A stretch of 64,000 nucleotides of DNA from Candidatus Hydrogenedentota bacterium (GTDB lineage: Bacteria; Hydrogenedentota; Hydrogenedentia; Hydrogenedentales; SLHB01): contig JAIBAQ010000011.1 in NCBI GenBank assembly GCA_019695095.1, positions 1 through 64,000 on the forward strand, in the 5' to 3' direction. Numbering within the stretch: position 1 is the stretch's first letter; each line of letters opens with the position of its first letter. Positions 9,109 through 18,444 of this stretch are shown here, one piece after another. Below the pieces are notes generated by a model. It had not been told where the DNA came from, searched no databases, and was given only the letters and a program-made list of their open reading frames with translations. A program made the position numbers and the translations under genes.

Positions 9109-10410
9109 ATGGACAAGACAATCTCGCGCAGAAGTTTCATGCGCAGGGCGGCGGCCGCCGTGGCCGTCCCAAACATTGTGCCGGCATCGGTATTGGGCAG
9201 GGGTGGCGCTACTCCCCCTTCGGAACGCATTACCGTGGGCGGTATCGGTATTCACGGACGCGGGTTTCATGACCTGCGCTGGATCATCGGAAATGACGAT
9301 GTGCAGGTTCTCGCAATCTGCGACATCTGGAAACAGCAGCGCGAAGCCGTAAAAGCCTTTGTGGACGAGCACAACGGCAACAAAGACTGCGCCATGTACC
9401 GCGATATCCGCGAATTTCTCGCCGAACGCGACGACATTGACGCCGTGCTCATCGCCACCGGCGACCATTGGCACGCCCAGGCCGCGGTCCGTGCAATGCG
9501 CGCCGGGAAAGACGTGTACTCGGAAAAGCCTTCTTCCATGACGATCGCGGAAGGCCAGGCTGTCGTTGAAACGGCAAAGCGATACGGACGCGTTTATCAA
9601 ACCGGTACGCAGCGTCTCAGCGAAGCCAACCACGTATTCTGCATTGAAATGGCCCGGACAGGGCGTCTCGGCAAGGTGCACACCGCCTACGCGCACATCG
9701 CGCCCTGGGATGCCGCCAAGATGAAGCACGATTGGAAACCCGAGGAACCGCTGCCTCCTCAAGACGAGATCGATTGGGACATCTGGTTGGGCCCGTGCCC
9801 GTGGCGTCCCTTCAACAAGGCCTACGTCGCGCAGGGTGCGTGGCACGGCGACTACGACTTCCATACGAGCTGCATCGGCGAGTGGGGCGCGCACACGTTC
9901 GCCCAAGCACAAGCGGGTCTCGAAGCGGGCGACACGTCGCCGGTGAAGTACGAGTACGTCGACAACGAGACGGGCGACGGCATGGTCTGCACGATGGCCA
10001 ACGGTCAGAAACTCATTCTCTCGCGCGGCGACAAATACTGGTACGGGTCGTGCGGCGAACGGTTTGACGGGGAGCGCGGCTGGGTTGCCGCGGCCGACGG
10101 GTATACGATGCCCGCCGTCTCGTCGCCGGAACTGCTGGCCGAATACAAGACGGTAATCGGCGAATACGTCGCGCGTACGGGCCGGTCGCTCGACCACATG
10201 CGCAATTTCCTGGACTGCGTGAAGTCGCGCGAGCAGACGGTCGCGAACGCGTCGGTCATGCATCGTTCGATGAGCACGGTTCATGCCGCCAACATCTGCA
10301 TGTGGCTCGAACGAGACATGCAGTTCGACCCCGTAAAAGAAGAGTTCGTGGGTGATGACGAGGCCAACCGGCTGCGGTCGCGCGCCGAGCGAGGACCGTG
10401 GACGATATGA
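9109..10410 (+). CDS. Tat-exported Gfo/Idh/MocA family oxidoreductase
   Basis: A 433-residue NAD(P)-dependent sugar/inositol dehydrogenase-family protein. A twin-arginine signal (RRSFMRR, residues 7-13, then an Ala-rich hydrophobic stretch) predicts folded export. A Rossmann region follows, with IATGDHWHA and the family EKP motif (DVYSEKPSS). Such proteins are greatly expanded in sugar-degrading planctomycete-like bacteria, where the cofactor probably stays bound. AGGAG lies 8 nt before the ATG at 9109; an in-frame ATG at 9088 also has a good GGAGG. It is followed closely by the HEAT-repeat gene. Confidence 0.88.
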   Translation: MDKTISRRSFMRRAAAAVAVPNIVPASVLGRGGATPPSERITVGGIGIHGRGFHDLRWIIGNDDVQVLAICDIWKQQREAVKAFVDEHNGNKDCAMYRDIREFLAERDDIDAVLIATGDHWHAQAAVRAMRAGKDVYSEKPSSMTIAEGQAVVETAKRYGRVYQTGTQRLSEANHVFCIEMARTGRLGKVHTAYAHIAPWDAAKMKHDWKPEEPLPPQDEIDWDIWLGPCPWRPFNKAYVAQGAWHGDYDFHTSCIGEWGAHTFAQAQAGLEAGDTSPVKYEYVDNETGDGMVCTMANGQKLILSRGDKYWYGSCGERFDGERGWVAAADGYTMPAVSSPELLAEYKTVIGEYVARTGRSLDHMRNFLDCVKSREQTVANASVMHRSMSTVHAANICMWLERDMQFDPVKEEFVGDDEANRLRSRAERGPWTI

Positions 10411-10439
10411 AGAACATAGCAAGAGGAGAACGCAAAACC

Positions 10440-12218
10440 ATGCGGAACGTAGTTACGCCGCTCTTGTTGGCCGGTTTAATGGCCTTGGCCTGCATCTCGC
10501 CCGCGCTGGCGCAAACCCCAGACCCCGTTGCCGTGTTGCAGTCGAACGCTTCACTGCGCGAGAAATCCGAAGCGTGCCGTGCATTGGCGCTTACCGGCGG
10601 GAAGGAAGCCGTACCTGCGCTGGCGGCCCTGCTCACCGACGAAAAGATGTCCCATTTTGCCCGGATGGCCTTGGAGCCCATGCCGTGCTCTGAAGCAGGC
10701 GACGCACTGCGCGCCGCCTTGGATGCCACCACCGGCGCGCTTCGCATCGGAATGATCGGTTCCGTAGCCGCCCGCAAAGATGAACAAGCCGTGCCTTCCC
10801 TTGTCGCTTTGTTGTCCGACGGCGACGCGGAAGTAGCCCAGGCAGCAGCGCGCGCCCTCGGCAAGATCGCTTCGCCGAAGGCGGCGGACGCCTTGGAGGA
10901 TGCCGTGGCCCAAGCCGATGTGCCGCCACTCCTGTTGTTGGCGCGCTGCGACGGATTGCTGGCGTGCGCGGAATCGTTGGTTGCGAAGGGCAAAGAGAAG
11001 AAGGCTGCTGCGCTGTACGAAGCGGTACGCGGTGTCGAAAAGGCCCCCGCACAGGTTAAGGCTGCCGCATTGCGGGGCGCCGCATTGAGCCTCGGACCCG
11101 AAGAGGGGCTTCCTGTCCTGATCGAAGGGCTGAAAGCTGAAGACTGGAATCTGGCGGATGCCGCTCTGCGCGCCGCCCGCGAACTGGGCGGAGGCGACCA
11201 AGTGTCAGCGGGGCTTGCCGCCGCGTTGCCCGATCTTACTGACGAGCGGAAGTGCCTTCTGTTGAGTGTCCTGGGATATCGGGGTGGTCAGGCGGCCGGT
11301 CAGGCGATGCTTGCGCAGGCCGAATCGGGTTCAACCGTTGTACGCGCCGCCGCCATCAAGGCGCTTACTCAGATCGGGTTTGAGCCCGCTGTCGCCGTGA
11401 TTCAAGGGCTGGTGAGCAGCGACGATGCCGACCTGTCCAAAGTCGCGCGCGAGTCTCTGAGTTACTTCCCGGGTCAAGCGGGTGATGCGGCCATCAGCGC
11501 GATGCTCGCAAGCGACCAGGCACCCGTGCGCACGATTGCCGTCGAGCTCATCAGCAAGGGCGGCCTCGAAAAGCCTGTCGCGGTGCTGCTGGGCGCAGCC
11601 AAGTCCGACGCCGACGAGTCGGTGCGCGCGGCAGCGCTGGACGCGTTGCGGGATCAGATTGGCGCAAACGAACTGCCGGACGTACTGGACCTGTTGGTTT
11701 CCGCGCGTTCGCAAGCCGAGATTCAGGCTGCGGAGAGCGTGTTGAGCGCGCTTTGCCAGCGCGAGAAGGATCGCACCGGCGGTGAAATCGTCATCCAGAA
11801 GGCCGAGTATGGCGTACTGCCTGGCGGCCCGAAAGCCGACGTGGCCGCAAAGGTAAAAGAGTTCGCCGATTCCGGGGCAGGTTCTGTTTCTGCCTCGAAT
11901 GGGGTGTTTGGCGACACGGCTCCCGGCAAGGTCAAGCAGCTTCAAGTCGTGTTTACCGAAAACGGCGTTACCGTGGACCGCACGGTGAAGGAAGGCGAAA
12001 GCCTGCGGCTGAGCGCTTCGGCCACGCCGCCCGCCGTCGTCGAACCGCTGTGTGCAGCGTTTGAGAGCGCGCCCACGCCGGCCAAAGCTGCGCTGATTCG
12101 TATACTCGGCACGACGGCGAGTCCGAAGGCGCTGGAGACCGTGAAGGCCGCCGCATCGTCTTCCGAGCCGGAGATTAAGCAGACCGCCGAGCAGATTCTT
12201 GGCAAGTGGCAGGGGTAG
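10440..12218 (+). CDS. Secreted HEAT-repeat protein
   Basis: A 592-residue protein with a signal peptide (hydrophobic stretch, cleavage likely after ALA in SPALAQ) followed by many HEAT/PBS-lyase-like helical repeats (for example VPSLVALLSDGDAEVAQAAARALGKI) across most of its length. A short non-repeat segment near 440-530 interrupts them. HEAT solenoids bind proteins or ligands; no catalytic motif is seen. The ATG at 10440 follows a GAGGAG at 11-nt spacing and precedes the signal peptide directly. Placement 29 bp behind the oxidoreductase suggests co-expression. The precise role is unknown. Confidence 0.75.
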   Translation: MRNVVTPLLLAGLMALACISPALAQTPDPVAVLQSNASLREKSEACRALALTGGKEAVPALAALLTDEKMSHFARMALEPMPCSEAGDALRAALDATTGALRIGMIGSVAARKDEQAVPSLVALLSDGDAEVAQAAARALGKIASPKAADALEDAVAQADVPPLLLLARCDGLLACAESLVAKGKEKKAAALYEAVRGVEKAPAQVKAAALRGAALSLGPEEGLPVLIEGLKAEDWNLADAALRAARELGGGDQVSAGLAAALPDLTDERKCLLLSVLGYRGGQAAGQAMLAQAESGSTVVRAAAIKALTQIGFEPAVAVIQGLVSSDDADLSKVARESLSYFPGQAGDAAISAMLASDQAPVRTIAVELISKGGLEKPVAVLLGAAKSDADESVRAAALDALRDQIGANELPDVLDLLVSARSQAEIQAAESVLSALCQREKDRTGGEIVIQKAEYGVLPGGPKADVAAKVKEFADSGAGSVSASNGVFGDTAPGKVKQLQVVFTENGVTVDRTVKEGESLRLSASATPPAVVEPLCAAFESAPTPAKAALIRILGTTASPKALETVKAAASSSEPEIKQTAEQILGKWQG

Positions 12219-12254
12219 TGCGCGTATCCCGATAACACGTGAGCAGACGCAATT

Positions 12255-12293
12255 GCGGCGGACGCGCCAGAACAGCCGGTGCGCGTCCGCCGC
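12255..12293 (+). terminator. Strong GC hairpin, possible terminator
   Basis: GCGGCGGACGCGC (12255-12267) pairs perfectly with GCGCGTCCGCCGC (12281-12293) around a 13-nt loop. It lies between the HEAT-repeat gene and the next gene and has no long T-tract, so it may attenuate transcription or protect the upstream mRNA 3' end rather than fully terminate. Confidence 0.5.
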
Positions 12294-12317
12294 TTCGTAT
12301 ATGGAGGAGAAGGTGCC

Positions 12318-13577
12318 ATGACGATCGATGGAAAGCCGCGCTCCGCTGCTATGGTCCTGGTCTTCTTGTGGGCAGGCGTGCTGGCATTTGCCGCTGACGG
12401 ATTCTTGCCGCACAACGGTGCAAGGTTGTTCCCCATTGGGTTTTACGAATTGCCCGGGGACGACGCCGGACTGGCGGACATGGCGTCCGCGGGGGTCAAT
12501 CTCGTCCGTTGCGGAACGCGCGCCGACCTCGACCGCGCCCAGGCCGCGAATCTGATGGGCTGGATGCCCCTGCCATTGGACGGCGGCGCAACGGATGAAT
12601 TGAAGGCGCAAATTCAGTCCGTACTGGACCATCCTGCGCTCGCCGTTTGGGAAGGCCCCGACGAAATGACATGGAACTACACGGCCTACAGTGGCTTGCA
12701 CAAATCGGGGGTCTACGACAAGAAAGGCGAATGGTGGGAACAGACTCCGAAAGTCATTGCTTACTCCGAGACGAAGGCCGCTGAAATCATCCCGAAGTTC
12801 AAAGCAGCAGTCGAAATGATTCGCGCCATGGATACGCAAGCGCGGCCCATTTGGATGAACGAAGCCCAATCGACCGATGTTCGCCTTGTGCGCCAGTATC
12901 TTTCCGTTGTGGACATCACCGGCTGCGACACGTATCCCGTGAGCAAAGAAAAACGCGCCGTTGCATCGATTGGCGGCACCGTGGACCGCTGGCGAATGAC
13001 CGGCAACGAAATGCCCGTTTGGATGGTCCTTCAGGCTTTCTCGTGGCACGAGTTGGGTGAAAGCTATGCAGACCGGGGCGTAGCGTACCCGAGTTTCGCG
13101 GAATCGCGTTTCATGGCCTACGCATCCGTTCTTCACGGCGCCAAGGGAGTCCTATATTGGGGTTCGAGCTACATGAAGAACCAGCCGTTCCGAACTTCTC
13201 TCTATGCTCTCACGTCCGAGTTGGCTTCCCTGCAACCCTTCCTCGTGGCCCCCAGCGAGCCGTCCGCAAGCGTGCGGCTTGTGGAAACGCCGGAAGAGCG
13301 TGAAGGCAAGGGCATTTCCTTCGCCGTCCGTCGCGCAGGAGACGATTGGCTGATTGCATTGCTAAACGAAGACGACAAACGACACATGGGCGTGGAAGTA
13401 AGCGGCCTTGAAGGCCTTGAAGGGCGTGAGCTGTTTCTTTTATACGGTGATGAGCCAGCGCCAATCGTGAACGGGACGTTGGTCGTGCGGATGCAGCCGC
13501 ACGAAGTGAAGCTTTTCGCGACAAGCCGCTCATTCGAGAGCGCGCGTCGCGATGGACGCGATTACGCAGGGGAGTGA
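12318..13577 (+). CDS. Secreted TIM-barrel glycoside hydrolase-like protein
   Basis: A 419-residue protein with a signal peptide (cleavage near AFAADG). Its (beta/alpha)8 pattern resembles clan A glycosidases. LFPIGFYE opens the barrel, WEGPDE (about residue 113) and WMNEAQ are candidate acid/base regions, and a YWGSSYM segment lies at strand 8. A C-terminal beta domain (WLIALLNEDDKR onward) resembles the all-beta tail of GH families. GGAGGAG is 8 nt upstream of the ATG. I cannot name a GH family. Its neighbours are other exported sugar-related genes. The stop precedes the next ATG by 5 nt, implying an operon. Confidence 0.6.
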   Translation: MTIDGKPRSAAMVLVFLWAGVLAFAADGFLPHNGARLFPIGFYELPGDDAGLADMASAGVNLVRCGTRADLDRAQAANLMGWMPLPLDGGATDELKAQIQSVLDHPALAVWEGPDEMTWNYTAYSGLHKSGVYDKKGEWWEQTPKVIAYSETKAAEIIPKFKAAVEMIRAMDTQARPIWMNEAQSTDVRLVRQYLSVVDITGCDTYPVSKEKRAVASIGGTVDRWRMTGNEMPVWMVLQAFSWHELGESYADRGVAYPSFAESRFMAYASVLHGAKGVLYWGSSYMKNQPFRTSLYALTSELASLQPFLVAPSEPSASVRLVETPEEREGKGISFAVRRAGDDWLIALLNEDDKRHMGVEVSGLEGLEGRELFLLYGDEPAPIVNGTLVVRMQPHEVKLFATSRSFESARRDGRDYAGE

Positions 13578-13582
13578 ACTCG

Positions 13583-14809
13583 ATGATTCGGATTTCCATG
13601 ACTTGCCTTCGACGGCTGGCGATTGTGTCGATTGGCGTTGCGGCGATTCAGGCCGGCGCCGTGGCCCAGCAAGCTGCCGATCCCGACGCGGCGTATGTCG
13701 CAAAGTTTCTCGAGAAGTACAAAGAGGTCACACCCCAGCCGGATATCGCGACCTACGCAGCCGTGAAACGGTACGACGAATTGTATATGGGCGACGAGCT
13801 TCGCAAGACCATCGAAACCCAATCGAACAACGATCAGAGCGCGCTTGCATGGGGACTCTGTTACCGGATGCGGTCGCTGAACACAATGTACCGCGCTACG
13901 CATGACCCGAAGTACCTTCGCGCCAATCTGGATGCGGCGCGCGCGGTGGTCGCGATGCGCGACGACAAGCGCGGCAAGAAACTCTGGACCGGCGAAGTGG
14001 CAAAAGCCTGGGGCTGCGATTTGTACGCGACGGAGCGCGGCCGCGCCGTGTTCACGGTTCACACCGGCATGATTGCTCATGTCATTCTCGACTGTCTCGT
14101 GCTTACACGCGACTGCCGCGAGGTGCGCGAAGAACTGGGAGCGGAATTCGGCCAGATGCTTTCCGCCGTGGAAGAGGCCATTGCGTTTCACGATAGCGAA
14201 TGGCGCGACGGCCCTGAAAAAGGCGAAGGACACTACATCAGCCTCAATCAAGAGCCTCCATGCGACAACAAGCCGCAGCCGGGCAACCGCCAAAGCGCCA
14301 TGGGGTGCGCGCTGTGGAGCGCCTGGAAACTAACCCACAATCCTCTATACCGCGACCGCGCCAAAGCGTTGGCCCGCTACATGCAGCGCCGCTTCACCCC
14401 GTCGCCCGACGGCGCATACTACTGGTCCTATTGGCTGCCAGAACTGCCCGTTACGGAACCCGCGCCGAAGGAATCGATATCGGGCGAAGACAGCTCCCAC
14501 GGTTCGCTCACGTTGCTCTTTCCGATGGTCTTGGCTGAAGACCGGGTGGTGTTCAAGAAGAAGACCATGAAGGGATTCGCAAACACGGTATTAAAGGGGC
14601 TTGGACGCAGGGAAGACGGCATCTTCTTCGGAGATGTCACCGGGAATCCTTCGAGTTCTCCCGACTACGTTGCATCCCCCGCGTTCTGGTTGCCGCTGTC
14701 TCGGTACGACCAGGAAGTGCGCAAGCGCGTAGAGACGTTCTACCTGAAATATGTGGCTACGCCTCCGCCCTGCGATCTCGCGGATTTGGTCCTCTATTGC
14801 GCGAAGTAG
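13583..14809 (+). CDS. Exported six-hairpin (alpha/alpha toroid) glycosidase-like protein
   Basis: A 408-residue exported protein: the first about 27 residues form a signal peptide ending near AVAQQ. The rest is helix-rich with Trp/Tyr motifs typical of six-hairpin toroids (ALAWGLCYRMRSL, WSAWKLTHNPLY, YYWSYWLPELP), resembling glycoside hydrolase/lyase or epimerase catalytic folds. No specific family or catalytic residue can be named. AGGGGAG precedes the ATG at 13583. It follows the TIM-barrel gene by 5 nt, so the two are probably translated from one mRNA and act on the same polysaccharide. Confidence 0.55.
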   Translation: MIRISMTCLRRLAIVSIGVAAIQAGAVAQQAADPDAAYVAKFLEKYKEVTPQPDIATYAAVKRYDELYMGDELRKTIETQSNNDQSALAWGLCYRMRSLNTMYRATHDPKYLRANLDAARAVVAMRDDKRGKKLWTGEVAKAWGCDLYATERGRAVFTVHTGMIAHVILDCLVLTRDCREVREELGAEFGQMLSAVEEAIAFHDSEWRDGPEKGEGHYISLNQEPPCDNKPQPGNRQSAMGCALWSAWKLTHNPLYRDRAKALARYMQRRFTPSPDGAYYWSYWLPELPVTEPAPKESISGEDSSHGSLTLLFPMVLAEDRVVFKKKTMKGFANTVLKGLGRREDGIFFGDVTGNPSSSPDYVASPAFWLPLSRYDQEVRKRVETFYLKYVATPPPCDLADLVLYCAK

Positions 14810-14842
14810 CAGGAGGAAACACGAGGGTCGAGTCGCGCCTCG

Positions 14843-16003
14843 TCAGTTCTGCGGGATGGCATGGACTCGAATATTCGCCATGACCACGTCACGACGGGCC
14901 ACATCGTAAACGATGTGCAGCGTGCCGTCGCGCAGCATGGCAAAGGGGTAGGAGAGATTACCCGGCCAAGCGCCGCCCTTTCCCCATCCCGGACCGGCGT
15001 CGTGACGTTCTCCGGGCGCGGTCAGCGCCGTATAGTTCTCGTAGCGGTCAAGCGCCACGTGCACGGGCCACGTCTGCGCATCGTCGGAAGAGACCCACAA
15101 CTCAAGCGGATCGCGGCGCTTCTCCGAAGGGTTAAGCGCAAGGCCGATCCGTCCGTCGCCGATTTGTCCCACCCATACTTTCGCAGAAGGGTTCGGAATG
15201 CTCATCTGGGTGGCCTCGCTCCATGTGCGCCCGTTATCGTCGCTATGCGCCTGCCACAAATGCCCGTCAAAATTTGCCCGCATCAGCATCAGCACGCGCC
15301 CCGAACCCAGTTGCACCAGGCGTGGTTCGTGAAGTCCCAACGGCCGGTTGTCGATGGAACCGTGCAGCACCACGCGGCCCTCGTCGTTCGTTTCGAACGT
15401 CGCGCCCTCGTCCTTGCTGATCGCAACGCAACAACCGATGGTGTGCGTGTACTCGCGGCGCGTGCCGCCGGGTAGCGGCTCGGCGCGCGGTTCCATGAAG
15501 TAGGCGGGAGACAGCCACTCGCCGTTTGCGAGAAGGACATGCGATTCGATTGCCACGTTCTGGCGCGTCGTTTGGAGGTATTCCGGCGCGCTCCACGTCG
15601 TCCCGTTGTCGTCGCTAAACATCCGGCAGGGCCGTTTGACCGTGTAGTTCGAGTCGGCGTCGTATTCGAATCCCAGCGCCCACACACGCGCGCCCACGCA
15701 ATAAAGCTCAAGTATTGTGCCGGGTCGCGGCAATACCACGGCGGGCGTTGACCATGTCTTGCCGCCATCGGCAGAACGCGTGACGACGGCCCCATTTTCC
15801 GGGGCCGGCTCCGCCCTGCCACCGCCCAGCCACGCGCACAACCAATCCCCGTTCGGCGCAACCGTCAATACCGGGCCGCACGCCAACGCATTTTCACCGG
15901 CCCCCTGGAACACGAATGACCGCGTCACATTCGGTTCGTCCGCGCCTGCCTGCATGGCAAGCGCTAGCAGAAGTGCCGTGAGCATCATGTCGATTTTCCG
16001 CAT
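14843..16003 (-). CDS. Exported sialidase/neuraminidase-fold (BNR repeat) protein
   Basis: A 386-residue six-bladed beta-propeller protein with an N-terminal signal peptide (cleavage near QAGADE). Repeated Asp-box motifs SxDxGxTW are clear: SADGGKTW, SDDNGTTW, SKDEGATF, SDDNGRTW. Exo-alpha-sialidases have this architecture, but many homologues in environmental bacteria act on other sugars or are non-catalytic. The ATG at 16003 has AGGTG 6 nt upstream and is preferred over the GTG two codons before it. It is convergent with the six-hairpin gene, with a small hairpin between them. Confidence 0.8.
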   Translation of the reverse strand: MRKIDMMLTALLLALAMQAGADEPNVTRSFVFQGAGENALACGPVLTVAPNGDWLCAWLGGGRAEPAPENGAVVTRSADGGKTWSTPAVVLPRPGTILELYCVGARVWALGFEYDADSNYTVKRPCRMFSDDNGTTWSAPEYLQTTRQNVAIESHVLLANGEWLSPAYFMEPRAEPLPGGTRREYTHTIGCCVAISKDEGATFETNDEGRVVLHGSIDNRPLGLHEPRLVQLGSGRVLMLMRANFDGHLWQAHSDDNGRTWSEATQMSIPNPSAKVWVGQIGDGRIGLALNPSEKRRDPLELWVSSDDAQTWPVHVALDRYENYTALTAPGERHDAGPGWGKGGAWPGNLSYPFAMLRDGTLHIVYDVARRDVVMANIRVHAIPQN

Positions 16004-16076
16004 TGTCACACCTGCACTCTATCTATGCTTCATCGGACTATTCAAGTGATATTGAGTACGTCGCCAAATAGATCGA

Positions 16077-16105
16077 TTGACTTGCGGCGAAACCTGCGTT
16101 ACGAT
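16077..16105 (+). promoter_or_regulatory. Predicted sigma-70-type promoter for the pseudopilin operon
   Basis: TTGACT (16077-16082) and TACGAT (16100-16105) are separated by 17 nt, 150 bp ahead of the first pseudopilin gene. The interval 16004-16254 is otherwise non-coding. A long leader of about 140 nt would result. Confidence 0.5.
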
Positions 16106-16254
16106 AGCCACCGTGGAAGGAGTCGCAACGGGGGCGTTATTTACTCCCTTCGATTCACTTCGCACACGACACTCTCAATCGACGGCGGATAGGATTCGCG
16201 GCGGGTAGCGTACTGCTCGGAAGACGCGCCCGGTGGAAAGGGAAGCGGCCTACG

Positions 16255-16788
16255 GTGGTTCGATTCAAGCGAGGAATGTGCGGTTCGGGGACGCGGCGAG
16301 ACGCCGGCTACACATTGATGGAAGTCATTGTGGCCCTGGCGGTCTTGAGCGCAGCAACCTACCTGATTGTTGGAGCCTTCACGGGCAGCGTTCAACTGGG
16401 TGAACGAAGTATCACCAGTACCGTTGCCGCCGAGTTTGCGGAAGAGCAACTCGCCGAACTCCAACGGAATCCCGGCGCATTTAATTGGCCCGACGAAACC
16501 GCCATTGCAGGCGGCACGTTCGGCAAAATCACTCCCAAGAATGCAGACGCGGCAGCGACCGTCAATACGGCTACACCTCCGGAAACACTCCCTTCGGTCG
16601 AACGGCTCAAGAAACGGGAGCAGAACGTATACGAAAGACTCTCATGGGAAGCGTATGCGAGGCTGCCCAAGCCCGATTCGCTCGTATACGAAGTAAGCGT
16701 GAAGGTTAAATGGACCCTGGGAGGACGCGAACAGTTGGTCGTACTGACCACCGCGATGCCCAAGCACCCGGCGGGGAGTGGCGCATGA
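16255..16788 (+). CDS. Type II secretion minor pseudopilin, GspI-like
   Basis: A 177-residue prepilin. A basic leader ends in DAG|YTLMEVIVAL: the prepilin-peptidase site after Gly, Glu at +5, and a hydrophobic helix. The leader is followed by a soluble domain. Length and position ahead of J- and K-like genes fit GspI. The start is the GTG at 16255; an ATG at 16276 has its purine run too close to serve well. Its stop overlaps the next ATG (ATGA), so the genes are coupled. Such proteins assemble at the pseudopilus tip in the inner membrane/periplasm. Confidence 0.75.
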   Translation: MVRFKRGMCGSGTRRDAGYTLMEVIVALAVLSAATYLIVGAFTGSVQLGERSITSTVAAEFAEEQLAELQRNPGAFNWPDETAIAGGTFGKITPKNADAAATVNTATPPETLPSVERLKKREQNVYERLSWEAYARLPKPDSLVYEVSVKVKWTLGGREQLVVLTTAMPKHPAGSGA

Positions 16789-17366
16789 ACGGCAAGAATG
16801 CTTCCCGCGGTTTTACGCTCATCGAGCTGCTTGTGGTTCTCGCCATTTTGGGCGTCGTATCCACGGTCGGTTTTGTCATCTTCGGCCGCATGAACGGGTA
16901 TTGGGGCGACCTCCGGACCCGGACGGCCCTTGAGCGTGAAGCCGACAACATCCTCGATAACATGCGCCAAGACTTTGGCGCCGTAGTTTCCACCAAGCTC
17001 ATCGCCGCGCGCCTGGTCGGCGAAGAGGCCGCCTCTGGGGTGTCCGTCCTTTCGTTTCCGATTGAATCGCAGACAGCGAACGGTCAGAAGACCGCTTCTA
17101 TCGTCAAATATAGTCTTGATTCTGGACTTAAGCGAGCCTTGGCCGATCCGTTGAGCCCCGAATCGCAGCTCTCCGCGACCGTCCTGGGCAGCGGGGTCAC
17201 GCAATTTCGCGTGGAATACTCCGGGGCGAATGGAGCGTGGCAAAGCACGTGGAACGAGCCCGTACTGCCCAAATCAGTCCGCGTGAGCCTTGCCGTCGTC
17301 GATACCGACAATCCTGAACAAGAGCAGGTCGCCCGAAAGGCGGTGTTTAACATCCATGTCGACTAA
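16785..17366 (+). CDS. Type II secretion minor pseudopilin, GspJ-like
   Basis: A 193-residue prepilin with the site SRG|FTLIELLVVLAILG (Glu +5) at its N-terminus and a mixed alpha/beta soluble domain. The ATG at 16785 sits immediately before the leader and overlaps the stop of the preceding gene. It resembles GspJ by order and size. Its 3' end overlaps the start of the GspK-like gene by 11 bp. Confidence 0.75.
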   Translation: MNGKNASRGFTLIELLVVLAILGVVSTVGFVIFGRMNGYWGDLRTRTALEREADNILDNMRQDFGAVVSTKLIAARLVGEEAASGVSVLSFPIESQTANGQKTASIVKYSLDSGLKRALADPLSPESQLSATVLGSGVTQFRVEYSGANGAWQSTWNEPVLPKSVRVSLAVVDTDNPEQEQVARKAVFNIHVD

Positions 17367-18357
17367 ACCGCGATACGCCGTGAATTCACACTTCCGCCGT
17401 TCCGACGCGGGCACAGCGCTCGTTCTGGCGCTGGGTTTGCTCGCCGTTTTCGCCATGCTGTCCGTCGCGTGGGTGGACTTCATGGTCATTGAGAACAAAG
17501 ACACGGAACTGGACCTGGCGGCCATGCGCGCGGAACAGGCTGCGGCGGGCGGTGTACAAAACGCGTTGGCATCTCTGGAGGCGGCCGTCGCAGCGGGAAC
17601 ATCAGCCACAGCGGTAGCCTCCCCGATCGAACTGGAATTCCCGGTCTACACCAAGGATCTTCCGGCTCAGAATTCCTTGGTCGCCAACGAGAACATTCTC
17701 GTCAAAACGACAGTGACCGTGACCGAAGAATCGTCGAAGGTCAATCTGAATTTCGCGCCGCCCAAGGTGTTGTGCCGCGTATTGGGCGTAAGCCTCGATC
17801 AGGCCCGCCAGATCCGCAGCAACCTGCCGCGTATCGATGGCAGTCCGGCGTCTCCGGAAGATGCCGTCAGCCGCCGCTGGCTCAGCAATGCGGACGAATT
17901 GGTGCTGCGCGGTCTCATGAAACCCAGCGCGTACGCGGCGGTCGACGCCAGTCTGATTACCGTACATTCTGTGGCGGATCCGAACAATGCCGCTGCATTT
18001 ATCAATGTGAACACGGCGCCGATTCCGGTGCTGGAAGCCATCTTGGACATCACGCCGGAAACTGCGGCCGCCGTCGCCAGTGCGCGTCCATTCGAATCCA
18101 TCGACGCGCTTGCCGCGGCTGCGGGCAAGGGACCCGAGGCATTCAACCTGCGCCAGGAAACGGCCGCGCCGGGCACGCTGCCGCAGGAACTGAGTTTTTC
18201 GCCGCGCGCTTGGCGCATTGTCAGCGAGAGCGAAGTACAGCACACGTATACCGACCGCCCATCGAAGTCGATGGGGTCGGCGCGCGTCGAAGCTGTGGTT
18301 GCGCTCGATGCGCAAGGCGCTTCGCATATTACGTATTGGAATCAAGGGCGCTCGTAG
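17356..18357 (+). CDS. Type II secretion minor pseudopilin, GspK-like
   Basis: A 333-residue protein with a basic N-terminus and a class III-like hydrophobic helix (GTALVLALGLLAVFAML). It has a large domain with the GspK hallmark INVNTAPIPVLEAI (about residues 216-229) and a following helix-hairpin-helix-like region. GspK caps the pseudopilus with I and J. As in known GspK proteins, the +5 Glu is missing. The start codon lies inside the previous gene; in-frame upstream sequence is out of family. Confidence 0.8.
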   Translation: MSTKPRYAVNSHFRRSDAGTALVLALGLLAVFAMLSVAWVDFMVIENKDTELDLAAMRAEQAAAGGVQNALASLEAAVAAGTSATAVASPIELEFPVYTKDLPAQNSLVANENILVKTTVTVTEESSKVNLNFAPPKVLCRVLGVSLDQARQIRSNLPRIDGSPASPEDAVSRRWLSNADELVLRGLMKPSAYAAVDASLITVHSVADPNNAAAFINVNTAPIPVLEAILDITPETAAAVASARPFESIDALAAAAGKGPEAFNLRQETAAPGTLPQELSFSPRAWRIVSESEVQHTYTDRPSKSMGSARVEAVVALDAQGASHITYWNQGRS

Positions 18358-18444
18358 CCGTCCGTTGGACGCCGGGCGCGGGGCATCTGTCCCGCCGGGG
18401 CCCTGAAGAGCAATCATAGCCGGTTGGTTAGGGAGGACGATCGA

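Noticed and set aside
11331-13136. 600-residue minus-strand frame opposite the HEAT and TIM-barrel genes
   Set aside because: Spans two real genes in antisense and shows no domain or start signal.
16106-16254. Short frame before the first pseudopilin (about 30 codons)
   Set aside because: Too short, no homology, and not preceded by a credible ribosome site; treated as leader.
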